A stretch of DNA of 64,000 bases, from assembly GCF_900102895.1 (NCBI RefSeq), contig NZ_FNGD01000001.1, positions 401,936 to 465,935 of the forward strand, in the 5' to 3' direction. The stretch's first letter is position 1, and every line of letters starts with the position of its first letter. Positions 45,381 through 54,491 of this stretch are shown here, piece after piece. This stretch comes from Arthrobacter sp. ov407 (lineage in GTDB: Bacteria; Actinomycetota; Actinomycetes; Actinomycetales; Micrococcaceae). The notes under the pieces were generated by a model. The model was given only the letters and a program-made list of their open reading frames with translations. It ran no database searches and was not told where the DNA came from. The position numbers were made by a program, and so were the translations under genes.

Positions 45381-46619
45381 CTAGGCCGCGGACTCTTCGG
45401 ACTCGTCCCGGGGCTGCAGTTCCGGGGCTGCGACCGCCCGCGGCGTGACCTCGACGGCAGGCGGAGTGGCCAGGCCCGCGGATTCCAGCGCGTTCAACTT
45501 CCTGGCGGTGGGCAGGACCCGGGCCTCAAGGGTGCCGACCATCGAGTTGTACCTCTCTACGGACGTCTTCAGCGAGGACCCCAGCTTGGTGACGTTCTCC
45601 CCGAGCGTGCCCATCCGGTCGTAGAGCTGCCGTGCGAGCTCGAAGAGTTCCCGGGCGCTGTCGGTCAACACGTCCTGCCGCCACGTGAAGGCCACAGACT
45701 TCAGCACCGCCAGCAGGGTCCCGGGGGAGGCCAGGACCACGTTCTTGGACAGGGCATAGTCCAGCAGGGCCGGGTCCGCCGAGAGGGCGGCGGCCAGAAT
45801 GGACTCCGCCGGTAGGAAACACACCACCAGCTCCGGAGAGTTGCCAGGGATGTCCCAGTACTTCTTGCTGCCCAGCGCGTCCACGTGGGCTTTGAGGGCC
45901 TTGGCATGGGCTGCGAGGTGCGCCTGCTGGCTGCCGGGCAGCTGCGAGGACTGCTGGCCTGCCTGGGAGGCGCCGAGGTCCTGGGCGGCGAGATAGGCCG
46001 CCAGCGGGACCTTCGCGTCGACAACGAGCTGTTTGTCGCCGGGCAGCTGCACCACGAGGTCGGGCCGGAGGCTACCGTCCGGACCGGAAGTGTGAGCCTG
46101 CCCGCTGTGGACCTGTTCGTGGAAATCCACATGCCGCAGCATGCCTGCTGCCTCGACCACCCTGCGCAGCTGGACCTCGCCCCACTGGCCGCGGGCGCTG
46201 TTGGAGCGCAGGGCAGACTCCAGCGCATGCGTGGAGCGCAGCAGCTGCTCATCGGACAGGCGGGCCTCCTGCAGTTGCTGGGCAAGCTGGCCGTACTGCT
46301 CCAGCCGGTCGCGTTCGAGCAGGGACACCTGCTGCTGCACGGCAGTGAGCTTCTCCGCCACTGGCGCCAGCGCACGGAGCACACTGCCGTCCTGGTTCCG
46401 GGACTCGCCGAGTTCCCTGTTCTGGGCCGCGAGAAGGCGCCTCTCGGCGTCGGCGGCGGCGAACTGGGCGCTGACGTCGGAGAGGCGGGCCGATACGCCG
46501 TCGAAGTCCTGTTCCACGGCCAGGTAGCGCCGGTGCAGCAGGAAATAGACGACGGCGGCTCCCGCAACGGCGCCCGAGAGCAGCATGAGCAGGGCAAGAA
46601 TCAGTGCAAAAGCATCCAT
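45381..46619 (-). CDS. rmuC: DNA recombination protein RmuC
   Basis: This 412-residue protein has an N-terminal membrane anchor (LILALLMLLSGAVAGAAVVY), a coiled coil (~30-120) and the RmuC nuclease-like domain. That domain is seen in NSARGQWGEVQLRRVVEAAG and RPDLVVQLPGDKQLVVDAKV. RmuC limits DNA inversions and is thought to be a nuclease. The C-terminal ~30 residues are variable. It diverges from ychF. Confidence 0.94.
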   Translation of the reverse strand: MDAFALILALLMLLSGAVAGAAVVYFLLHRRYLAVEQDFDGVSARLSDVSAQFAAADAERRLLAAQNRELGESRNQDGSVLRALAPVAEKLTAVQQQVSLLERDRLEQYGQLAQQLQEARLSDEQLLRSTHALESALRSNSARGQWGEVQLRRVVEAAGMLRHVDFHEQVHSGQAHTSGPDGSLRPDLVVQLPGDKQLVVDAKVPLAAYLAAQDLGASQAGQQSSQLPGSQQAHLAAHAKALKAHVDALGSKKYWDIPGNSPELVVCFLPAESILAAALSADPALLDYALSKNVVLASPGTLLAVLKSVAFTWRQDVLTDSARELFELARQLYDRMGTLGENVTKLGSSLKTSVERYNSMVGTLEARVLPTARKLNALESAGLATPPAVEVTPRAVAAPELQPRDESEESAA

Positions 46620-46793
46620 GACTTCACTGTGGCATGCCCCTGTGACAGTTTTGGCTTCGACGCCCGGATCACCCGGGACTTACACCAGACTTGCCCGCCG
46701 GAACCCCCGCACGGTCCGCCGCACCGGCCGTGGCACCGGCCCCTGCACCGGCCCCTGCACCGGCCGCACGCAACGATCGCCGGTCCGTGCGGG

Positions 46794-46799
46794 TAGAAT
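46794..46799 (+). promoter_or_regulatory. -10 box of ychF
   Basis: TAGAAT ends 9 nt before the GTG at 46808, so the ychF transcript is expected to be leaderless or nearly so. Confidence 0.5.
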
Positions 46800-46807
46800 A
46801 TATGCTC

Positions 46808-47893
<1,086 letters not shown>

Positions 47894-47962
47894 CTTCTGG
47901 GTGGTGTTCTGGTTCAGTCTCCTGATTATCTCCGACCAGGTCCGTGCCCTTTGAGGCGACAC

Positions 47963-48003
47963 AACAAGCCCGCTTCTAGCGATGAGATGCGGGCTTGTTC
48001 TCT
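47963..48003 (+). terminator. Terminator after ychF
   Basis: An 11-bp perfect stem (47963-47973 with 47989-47999, AACAAGCCCGC) is followed by TTCTCTG. The rest of 47894-48216 has no gene that I can support. Confidence 0.75.
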
Positions 48004-48216
48004 GTCTGCCCGAGTTTCAGGGATCAAATTTAGTGTTCCGTCCGGTTTTGTCCCAAACCCGTGCCAGCGGGGCCTATCCAGCTCACGACGCCTCCTCTCT
48101 GGCCGTCGAACGGGTTACGGCGGCAACTTCCTTGACGACAGTGAAGAGCATAACCCTGAGGGAGCTCACGGCCGAGCGTGATCGCCCCGGGGAATCACTA
48201 AGAGGGGGACATCCGA

Positions 48217-48612
48217 ATGACGGACTTTAACACATCCTGGAACGCGGCCGTCCAGCGACTCGTCGAAGCCAAAAAGCAGGCCTTGCTTCGCGAGACGGAG
48301 CAGGCCTTGCTTCGCGAGATGGAGATCGAGGCGGATCGCGAGCGGCGGCGGGCGGAGTATGAGCCGATTATCCGGAAAGTCGGGAACGAAACCGCGCGCT
48401 GGACGGTCGCCGAGGTTGCGAAGTGGCTGCTCACGGAAGATGAAGTGGGGGAGAGGTTGGCTGATGCGCTCCGCGAGCGTCACGCAGTCGCCGATCCGCT
48501 CGCATCGGAAATCGCCGCAACCGTGCGATCGGTTCTGTCCGCGCTAGTGGCGGATATCAACATTGTTGCTGGACCTGGCGAGGATTCGGACGCGGGCCCG
48601 CTGGTCCCCTAG
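48217..48612 (+). CDS. Hypothetical protein, N-terminal part of a TAG-split ORF
   Basis: This 131-residue ORF has a GAGGGGG ribosome site. It starts with a charged, probably coiled-coil region (EAKKQALLRETEQALLREME) that contains a short direct repeat at DNA and protein level. It ends at TAG 48610-48612. The same frame continues open for 94 more codons with coding character and two membrane helices. So this is probably the front of a longer protein cut by a nonsense mutation. No family recognised. Confidence 0.6.
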   Translation: MTDFNTSWNAAVQRLVEAKKQALLRETEQALLREMEIEADRERRRAEYEPIIRKVGNETARWTVAEVAKWLLTEDEVGERLADALRERHAVADPLASEIAATVRSVLSALVADINIVAGPGEDSDAGPLVP

Positions 48613-48897
48613 GCGACGATCGTTTCTGAAGCGTCTTCGCTTTGCACAGATGGCACCCACGGCCCATGCATCCTTTTTCATACTGATCCAAGTGAATACG
48701 AGGAAGAGGCCACCCACGCCGCCTGGATGTGGGCGTCGGGGGCGCTCGTCGGCGCTTTCATCTCCGCCTCCCAGCTGCTCGCGCTCAGCGCGCTCACATC
48801 GGTGCGGGGCATCGCGGCGGCGGCCGGACTTGTGATCTTCCTCGTCGGGATCGTCGCTTTCGTGCGGGCACTTCGGCGTCAGCGGAACCGTTCGTAA
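48613..48897 (+). pseudogene. C-terminal part of the TAG-split ORF (membrane region)
   Basis: Directly in frame after the TAG, 94 codons run to TAA 48895-48897. They encode a soluble stretch (FHTDPSEYEEEATHAAWMW) and two hydrophobic helices (ASGALVGAFISASQLLALSA and AAAAGLVIFLVGIVAFV) with a basic end (RALRRQRNRS). No in-frame ATG, GTG or TTG occurs near its front; the first ATG is at 48726. It is therefore read as the disconnected tail of the 48217 gene. Confidence 0.5.
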
Positions 48898-49064
48898 CGG
48901 TGCAGAACGAGGACCGGAAACTCCGCGCGCAATCACGCACAGGGATCGCGGGCATAGCGGAGGCAGCCTGTGATCTACCGCGTCGTCTGCAGAGGTCGTA
49001 GACCCTGGTACTTGCAACCATGTTCCACAGCAGCGAACGGGGTTCTCGGCTACTCGCTCGATGA

Positions 49065-49089
49065 GGCTATTCGGCTACGTAACGTGGTC
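49065..49089 (+). repeat. Partial attachment-like repeat, copy D
   Basis: GGCTATTCGGCTACGTAACG and the next GTGGT match the left half of copy B (52695-52719) at all but three positions, then diverge. The GIY-YIG gene ends within this segment. Confidence 0.45.
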
Positions 49090-49776
49090 CGCGTCGACAT
49101 TGCGCAACTCGACGTTGCCGCCGTGGCCATTGGTCGCGTACGCGCTCCAGCGCTGGCGGATGCTTTCGACCCCGTCAGCCTTGCCGACGTACTGGCGCCC
49201 GTCGCGGGTGTCGGTGATGAGGTATACGCCCGCCACCGACGCGAGGGCGGTGCGCCAAGAGGCGTAGCGGTGCTCGCGCATCACCGCTTGGAGCTGCGCA
49301 TGGCCTAGGACTAGTTTGTCGAAGCCGGGGAACGGAATCGGTTCCGAGTCAGCGATTTCCATGACGGGGTAACCCGCCGCTGTCGTGCCGCTGATTCGCC
49401 AGGTGCGCGGCGACCGCCACCCGATCACAAGCCGGTTCCGGAGGTCGGCCATCTGCTCGGAGACGGCGAGGTCGAATGTGCGCAACTTTTCGTCGTTCGA
49501 GGTCTCGCCGCGGTTCTCCACCACGGACCAGAGCCTCGCCCGGTCGCCGCCCTCCCTGACGAAGACGACCCAGATGCGGGGCGGGATGAGGGGGAAGATC
49601 CGAGGCTTCGCGGACTGCTCGCCCGTGTACTTCAGGATCTCCCCGTCGGTGGAGTCGGCGTGGAGGCCCGGCAGGCCCGTGTCCTCGGGCTCGCGCACGT
49701 AGGCATGACGGATCACCAAGACCTCTCCAGGGTCGACGCCGGCGCTGTGCAGGACCGAGCCGAGTGTCAGCGTCAT
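49075..49776 (-). CDS. GIY-YIG nuclease family protein, C-terminally truncated
   Basis: This 233-residue protein has a ~150-residue N-terminal domain of unknown role (PRIFPLIPPRIWVVFVREGG). A C-terminal GIY-YIG fold starts at GVYLITDTRDGRQYVGKADG and continues with IRQRWSAYATNGHGGNVELR. Related proteins continue ~40-50 residues past this point, including the catalytic Glu region. Here the frame ends in NVDADHVT exactly at repeat D, so the nuclease is probably inactive. ATG 49776 has GGAGAGG upstream. Confidence 0.7.
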   Translation of the reverse strand: MTLTLGSVLHSAGVDPGEVLVIRHAYVREPEDTGLPGLHADSTDGEILKYTGEQSAKPRIFPLIPPRIWVVFVREGGDRARLWSVVENRGETSNDEKLRTFDLAVSEQMADLRNRLVIGWRSPRTWRISGTTAAGYPVMEIADSEPIPFPGFDKLVLGHAQLQAVMREHRYASWRTALASVAGVYLITDTRDGRQYVGKADGVESIRQRWSAYATNGHGGNVELRNVDADHVT

Positions 49777-50307
49777 CGCCGGATCGCCTCTCCTTGGTGT
49801 TGTGCAGTACGCGTCGTCGGTGCCATCACCGCTCGGGGTGTGGCGAAGCAAGCTTGTGGGTCAGAGAATCGGTGCGGCGGTGCCTGGCAGGTTCAGCGTG
49901 TCTTCTTCGCGTCCTTGGCGGCTGGGCAGTTTGACGTCTTCTGCATGCATTGCATCGTCGCGCTGAGAGCACCCTCGCCGGTGCCCTATCAGCATGAGCG
50001 GAGTACTACTTCTTACCCTGGTTGGCGGAGGTTATTCCGTGACGGAACTCCACCAGCTTCCGGTTCTCACTGCTGCGGGTGTTCGACCCCGCAACGCCTA
50101 CTCGAGAAATAGACGAGGCGGAGAGCCACTTCAAGCTCGCCCTCGATACGCGACGGCACGGCCTGAACGGCAACTGACATACGCGCAAAAATGTCGCTGT
50201 TGACTAGCGGCTCGCCCAGTAGCCCGGTCTCCGACTATCGACAAGTTCGCATGGACCCTCATCGTAAACGAGACACGGCACATACTCGGTTCCGTGAAGT
50301 GCGCTGG

Positions 50308-50508
50308 TCAAGCAGTCATCCAGAACCGGGCAACAAAAAGGCGGGAAGTCACGAATGGCTTCCCGCCTTCTCCGTTAGGATGCGGCTGCCTAGGAGCGGA
50401 TTGCGCACCGTTCTCGTCAACGGTCCAGCAGGCTTTGTTGGAGCCGTCATCGGTGAAAAGGTTGGTGTTGCCACCGACACCGCCACCGCTCGAATTTTTC
50501 GTCCGCAC
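50308..50508 (-). pseudogene. Minus-strand ORF remnant before a terminator
   Basis: An open frame on the minus strand (Gly/Asn-rich, GGGVGGNTNLFTDDGSNKAC then WTVDENGAQSAP) runs into and through a terminator hairpin. It continues upstream of its first start codon to about 50579 with coding-like composition (ESQSVSANGKAKKSSSTVFK), where a TGA blocks it. It looks like a damaged small gene. Apart from this, 49777-51170 shows no ORF that I can support. Confidence 0.3.
50335..50369 (-). terminator. Minus-strand intrinsic terminator
   Basis: A perfect 11-bp stem (50359-50369 with 50338-50348, AAGGCGGGAAG) is followed on the minus strand by a T run. Confidence 0.75.
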
Positions 50509-51170
50509 TGTCTTGAAGACAGTGGAGGACGACTTCTTGGCCTTGCCGTTGGCTGAGACGGATTGGCTTTCACGTACCCACTGTCAGCGGCACTTGCCCG
50601 GCGTTCTCTAGGCACCTCGGCACTGTTGCAATGCACCTCCCTAGGCACACCGCGCAACCCATATGAGACACCGTGCATTGATGGTGGGATGACGGTGTTC
50701 TGCTGCGGTCCAGCGCCTTCCGATATTGATGCCCATCGTTCGAGGATCTCTTGGCGTATGGGATGGCCGAATGGGCACATTGCATGTCATTAAAACGAAC
50801 CATGCTTGTCTGCTCCGCTAGTGATATGAGGGCCGCAGTCGGAGTGCTTTAGCCGATATCTACATTGATATGGCCGACCAGGCGAGCCCTGCGATAGATG
50901 CGGTACAAAGATCGAGCGCATCCCCTTCGGTGGGCGATCTTCTCATTTCTGCCCGATTCCAGCGGCGTAGATGAGTGGTGAGTGCGGAAGCAGCGGTCTT
51001 CTTTTGGTTTAAGATCGCTCGAGGCCATTCCCTATCTTCAGTGAATTCTCAGCTAGGATTATGTTGACCTCTATGCTAGGTGCGCGGCGGGGTTCGTTGT
51101 GCCTGCGATGTTTCCAGCTGTCAAAGGTTGACGCCGATTGTTTGTAGAAGCTGGTCTCGATTGGAGAGAG

Positions 51171-51539
51171 ATGAACGAGTCGCTTTGGCGCACCTGGAAG
51201 CCCTATGCGGTGATAGCTGCCGTCTGTATCGGAGGCATATGGTGGTGGAACTCTCAGTCTTCCTTCGCCGCGCTGAAAAATGGTGCATACAGCTGCACCG
51301 CCGTGTTTGTCAATGCAGAGGGAAAATATGAAGTTCTAACGGATCAGGCAGGAATTCGTATATCCGCTGACGCGACGGTAAGGAACGGAAATCTCGTGAA
51401 ACTCTCTGCGGATACAGCGATGTCGAGTGCTGACCTTACCAAGCTTACAATCAAGCCTAAAGGCAACTCTCATTTTACGGCAACGGACGACCCGGCAATG
51501 CACTCGTACAATGCCATTGCGTGTGACTTTTCGGACTGA
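51171..51539 (+). CDS. Hypothetical membrane-anchored protein
   Basis: This 122-residue protein has one membrane helix (YAVIAAVCIGGIWWWNS, residues ~13-29) and an external domain of ~90 residues with two cysteines (YSCTAVFV and AIACDF). No family recognised. GC content is clearly lower than in core genes. ATG 51171 follows GGAGAGAG. The next gene starts 3 nt after its stop, so the two form a pair. Confidence 0.6.
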   Translation: MNESLWRTWKPYAVIAAVCIGGIWWWNSQSSFAALKNGAYSCTAVFVNAEGKYEVLTDQAGIRISADATVRNGNLVKLSADTAMSSADLTKLTIKPKGNSHFTATDDPAMHSYNAIACDFSD

Positions 51540-51542
51540 CTA

Positions 51543-52235
51543 ATGTCAGTTTTTCGTTTGATCTCAGCGATTGGTGCTGCGGCCGTGCTCGTCTTGGGGG
51601 TCGCGGGATGCAGTCGTGTGGGGTACTCCAATCAGGTATCTGCGTCGACGCTATCGTGCGACCAAGCCTCGGCGTCTGCAATTCAGCACGAACGTTTGGA
51701 TGCGGCTGGGCCAACTATTGATCGTGAGCTCCAGTACCTAGCCGATAACTGTCCTGATGCCTACGAGATCACGATTGATTATCTTTCATCCCGCTCTAGA
51801 GTTTCCCCGCATGAAATTGAATCCTGCGCTGATTGGAGCAACCGAATTCGCGCCGAGGCAGTCGAGCTACTGCGAGTAGAGGGTCTTTGCGAGGACGCAC
51901 CCTTGGCAAATGGGGCGCCGCCAGCCACCAGTGCTGACGGTCTTTCATGGGATGCGGCAGCGGAATATGTTGGGACAGAACAGCGGGTGTGCGGTCCCCT
52001 TACGACTATCCGTACAGACGATGACGATGTGTTCCTTAATCTCGGTCGGGACTACCCTGACCCCGCGCGATTCACGATTATCATCTGGGACGTTGGCGAG
52101 GTTGAGCGGTTACCAGCTGGAACAGAGCTGTGCGCAACTGGCATAGTCTCCTCGTACTACGGGGTGGCGCAGATTGAGCTTAGCGATATTGGGGCGGTTG
52201 AGGTGTGGGAACGACATAGTCGGCGGAAGGTTTAG
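51543..52235 (+). CDS. Hypothetical lipoprotein with OB-fold-like C-terminus
   Basis: This 230-residue protein has a lipoprotein signal (SAIGAAAVLVLGVAGC, Cys at residue 23). The middle part is Cys-containing and helical (DCPDAYEI-like region, ESCADWSNRI). The C-terminal ~80 residues (YVGTEQRVCGPLTTIRTDDD, then LPAGTELCATGIVSSYYGVA) have the spacing of small OB-fold domains seen in exported actinobacterial proteins. The ligand is unknown. It is coupled to the preceding membrane protein gene. Confidence 0.6.
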   Translation: MSVFRLISAIGAAAVLVLGVAGCSRVGYSNQVSASTLSCDQASASAIQHERLDAAGPTIDRELQYLADNCPDAYEITIDYLSSRSRVSPHEIESCADWSNRIRAEAVELLRVEGLCEDAPLANGAPPATSADGLSWDAAAEYVGTEQRVCGPLTTIRTDDDDVFLNLGRDYPDPARFTIIIWDVGEVERLPAGTELCATGIVSSYYGVAQIELSDIGAVEVWERHSRRKV

Positions 52236-52237
52236 AG

Positions 52238-52545
52238 GTGGCTGGACACAACGGGCAGGTGGTCGGCTATCTGCGCGCAATAGCGCGGCCGACCAGAACG
52301 AGGCACGGCAGCTCGAAGCACTGGGCATAGTGGGCAGGCTGTTTTCCGAAAAGGCTAGCGGGAGGAACACTGATGACCGGGCACAGCTCCAGGAGATGCT
52401 CGTTTATGTGCGTGATGGCGGTAAGGTTCCGGACCGCCTGGCGCGTTCGACGACCGACCTGCTCGCTCTCGTCGAACGGCTGAACGCCAAGGGTGTCGCC
52501 CGGGAGTTCATAGACCGTGGAGCCCGAGTCCGTGCCCAGGTCAGT
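52238..52545 (+). pseudogene. Serine recombinase (resolvase/invertase) remnant
   Basis: Starting at GTG 52238, GHNGQVVGYLR matches the start of small serine recombinases. A frameshift near 52272-52280 then breaks the catalytic-Ser region. In the next frame AADQNEARQLEALGIVGRLF, KASGRNTDDRAQLQEMLVYV and DRLARSTTDLLALVERLNAK continue the catalytic domain. The segment before DRLARS is short by several residues, and homology stops after EFIDRG. Only the N-terminal catalytic domain survives; the DNA-binding part is gone. It lies ~170 bp from repeat copy B. Confidence 0.7.
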
Positions 52546-52710
52546 GCTGGCGACCACCTCTACGATCCCACCGCGACGCTCCGGCAATCTCGCCCAGAGG
52601 CTGAGCTCGCTCGAGGAGGCGGAACGGGACATCGACCGTGAGGCAGCGATCCAACTCCGTGGGCGGCGGACAGAAAGTTAGCCGCACGCGGAAAGGTTAT
52701 TCAGTTACGT

Positions 52711-52740
52711 AACGTGGTGGAATTTAGATTTAATGTATAG
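52711..52740 (+). repeat. ychF 3'-end repeat, copy B
   Basis: These 30 bp encode NVVEFRFNV-stop, the canonical YchF ending, with no ychF gene attached. Upstream it shares GGYTATTCRGYTACGTAACG with copy D. Proposed attachment site between two inserted segments. Confidence 0.6.
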
Positions 52741-52763
52741 GTCCTGACTTCCTGAGACCTTTT

Positions 52764-52808
52764 GCGATGGCCGCTAAGAACACGTGTTCTTAGCGGCCAT
52801 CGCTTTTG
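52764..52808. terminator. 40-bp perfect palindrome after copy B
   Basis: Positions 52764-52803 form a perfect palindrome (18-bp stem around ACGT) followed by TTTTG and preceded by CCTTTT. It looks like the terminator of the ychF end that copy B came from. Confidence 0.8.
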
Positions 52809-52944
52809 CGACCGGAGACAATTCTCATGGGTTATCCGCTTCAGCTGTGAGCTAGCTACCCCGATGGCTCCCTATTCCAGCCGTGAATAACCCGATTTGA
52901 CTCCCGGCTGTGGACAGCTGGAGTGTTGGCCTCGGTGTCAGATC

Positions 52945-53140
52945 CTAGAGCTGCCCGGCCCGCATTGCGGCGATGACCCCGCAGTCCATGAGGAGGTCCG
53001 AGCCCGTGATGAAGGCGCTTTCGGGACCGAGGAGGAAAGCCGCAGTGGTAGCCACTTCGGCCGGGGTGCCCATGCGCCCGGCGGCTGAGGTCCGGATCAT
53101 GGTGCGATAGCCTTCGGCGAACGGCCCGGACATCTCGTCC
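52945..53140 (-). pseudogene. Truncated short-chain dehydrogenase (C-terminal end)
   Basis: Only about the last 65 residues of an SDR remain (AQDEMSGPFAEGYRTMI, GRMGTPAEVATTAAFLLGPE, FITGSDLLMDCGV). The Rossmann motif and the catalytic Ser-Tyr-Lys are missing. Homology stops at about 53140, where the truncated regulator gene begins in the opposite direction. Confidence 0.7.
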
Positions 53141-53150
53141 TGGGCGGGGG

Positions 53151-53975
53151 TTGCCCGTGTACGGGGGCCTGCGCCGGGTGCCCGGGCTCCGCCGGGAGGA
53201 ACTCGCAGCTGTGTCCGGGATGAGCATTGATTACTACAACCGGCTCGAGCGCGGAAACCTCACCGGTGTATCCGACAGCATCCTCGAATCCCTGGCGCGC
53301 GCCCTCAAACTCGACGACGCCGAACGCACCTACCTCTTCGATCTCGCCCGGGCAGCAAACCTCAAGCGGCCCCGGCAACGCAGGCGCGTGCCGCAAATGC
53401 TCAACCCGAGCATCCAGCACCTTCTCGACGGCATGACCGGAATCCCGGCCTTCGTTCAGAACGGACGACTCGACGTCCTCGGCATGAACGACCTGGCCCG
53501 TGCGCTCTACCACCCCAACGGCGACGAGGCGGCGCCGCCGCAGAATTTCGCGCGCTTCGTCTTCCTCGATACCGGTTCCCGGGATCAGGTGCCTGACTGG
53601 GACTCCATGGCCCAGGATGTTGTGGCCATCCTCCGGCAGGAAGCCGCCCGCGACCCCCACAACCGAGACCTTTCAGACCTCATCGGAGAGCTCTCCACCA
53701 AGAGCGAAGACTTCCGGACCATGTGGGCCGCCCAGAACGTCCGACTCCACCACACCGGAGTGAAACCCTTCCACCACCCGGTCGTCGGCGACTTCGAACT
53801 CACCTTTCAGGCCATGCAACTCCCGGGCGATGAAGGCCTCACTCTCATCGCCTACAGCGCCGAACCAGGCACCCCGGGGCACGACGCACTCAACCTGCTC
53901 GCCAGCTGGGGTGCCACAGTCCGCAGCGAAACACGCCTCAATGCGAACGACTCACCGGCCCACCGTCACGCCTAA
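53151..53975 (+). CDS. XRE-family regulator with MmyB-like domain, N-terminally truncated
   Basis: This 274-residue ORF lacks the first ~30 residues of the family. It begins PVYGGLRRVPGLRREELAAV, which corresponds to residue ~25 of its paralogue at 61649. The rest of the HTH (GMSIDYYNRLERGNLTGVSD) and the MmyB-like ligand-binding domain (~85-270) are intact. GTG 53151 follows GGGGG, so expression is possible, but the DNA-binding domain lacks its first helix. It abuts the truncated SDR at the deletion junction. Confidence 0.65.
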   Translation: MPVYGGLRRVPGLRREELAAVSGMSIDYYNRLERGNLTGVSDSILESLARALKLDDAERTYLFDLARAANLKRPRQRRRVPQMLNPSIQHLLDGMTGIPAFVQNGRLDVLGMNDLARALYHPNGDEAAPPQNFARFVFLDTGSRDQVPDWDSMAQDVVAILRQEAARDPHNRDLSDLIGELSTKSEDFRTMWAAQNVRLHHTGVKPFHHPVVGDFELTFQAMQLPGDEGLTLIAYSAEPGTPGHDALNLLASWGATVRSETRLNANDSPAHRHA

Positions 53976-54081
53976 CGAGCCCTCCCGGCAGCAATGCCGT
54001 TCCGGTTTCCCGCCCGACGCCCTGCCAGGCAGTGAACCTACCCGCCGATCGACGTCCCGGGCCCGTCAATGGCATCCGAGG

Positions 54082-54483
54082 TTAGCGGCCGTTGTACTCG
54101 CCGTCGGTGATGTGTTCGCCCCAGGTGGTGGTCTTGGACGGGTCTTCGCCGTTTTGGAGCATGGCGATGTGTTCCATGAAGGAGCCGGGGGCCGCGGCGT
54201 GCCAGTGCTCTTCACCGGGCGGGGTGTACAGGGTCTGGCCGGGGTGGACCTCGATGATCGTGCCGTCGCGGCCGCCGAAGCGTGCCACGCCCTGCGTGAC
54301 CCGAAGGTACTGGCCGTGCACATGGGAGTGCCAGGCCGTGCGTGCTCCGGGCGCGAAGCGGACGGTCGCGACGACCATCGTCTGGCCTGGCTCGTGGGGC
54401 AGCGCGATCGGGTCCAGCCAGACGTCGCCGAAGAACTGCGCGGCCGGGTTCTTCGAGGTGGGCACGACGGGTTCGATGTTCAT
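54082..54483 (-). CDS. Cupin domain protein
   Basis: This 133-residue single-cupin protein has motif 1 in ARTAWHSHVHGQYLRVTQG and motif 2 in PPGEEHWHAAAPGS, giving the His/Gln/His metal ligands. Such cupins often sit with carboxymuconolactone-decarboxylase-like genes, as here. It is the last gene of the minus-strand cluster, 8 bp after the preceding stop. The substrate is unknown. Confidence 0.9.
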   Translation of the reverse strand: MNIEPVVPTSKNPAAQFFGDVWLDPIALPHEPGQTMVVATVRFAPGARTAWHSHVHGQYLRVTQGVARFGGRDGTIIEVHPGQTLYTPPGEEHWHAAAPGSFMEHIAMLQNGEDPSKTTTWGEHITDGEYNGR

Positions 54484-54491
54484 GATGTTCC

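Noticed and set aside
46691..46807. Proline/alanine-rich N-terminal extension of YchF
   Set aside because: Family proteins start at MALTIGIVGLPN and the -10 box lies inside the would-be extension.
50191..50803. Several short plus- and minus-strand ORFs in the decayed segment
   Set aside because: They overlap each other, have no ribosome sites and show no family pattern.
52174..52641. Intact 155-residue recombinase-like protein
   Set aside because: The open frame joins unrelated upstream sequence to the recombinase; the true start (GTG 52238) is in another frame, so the gene is broken.
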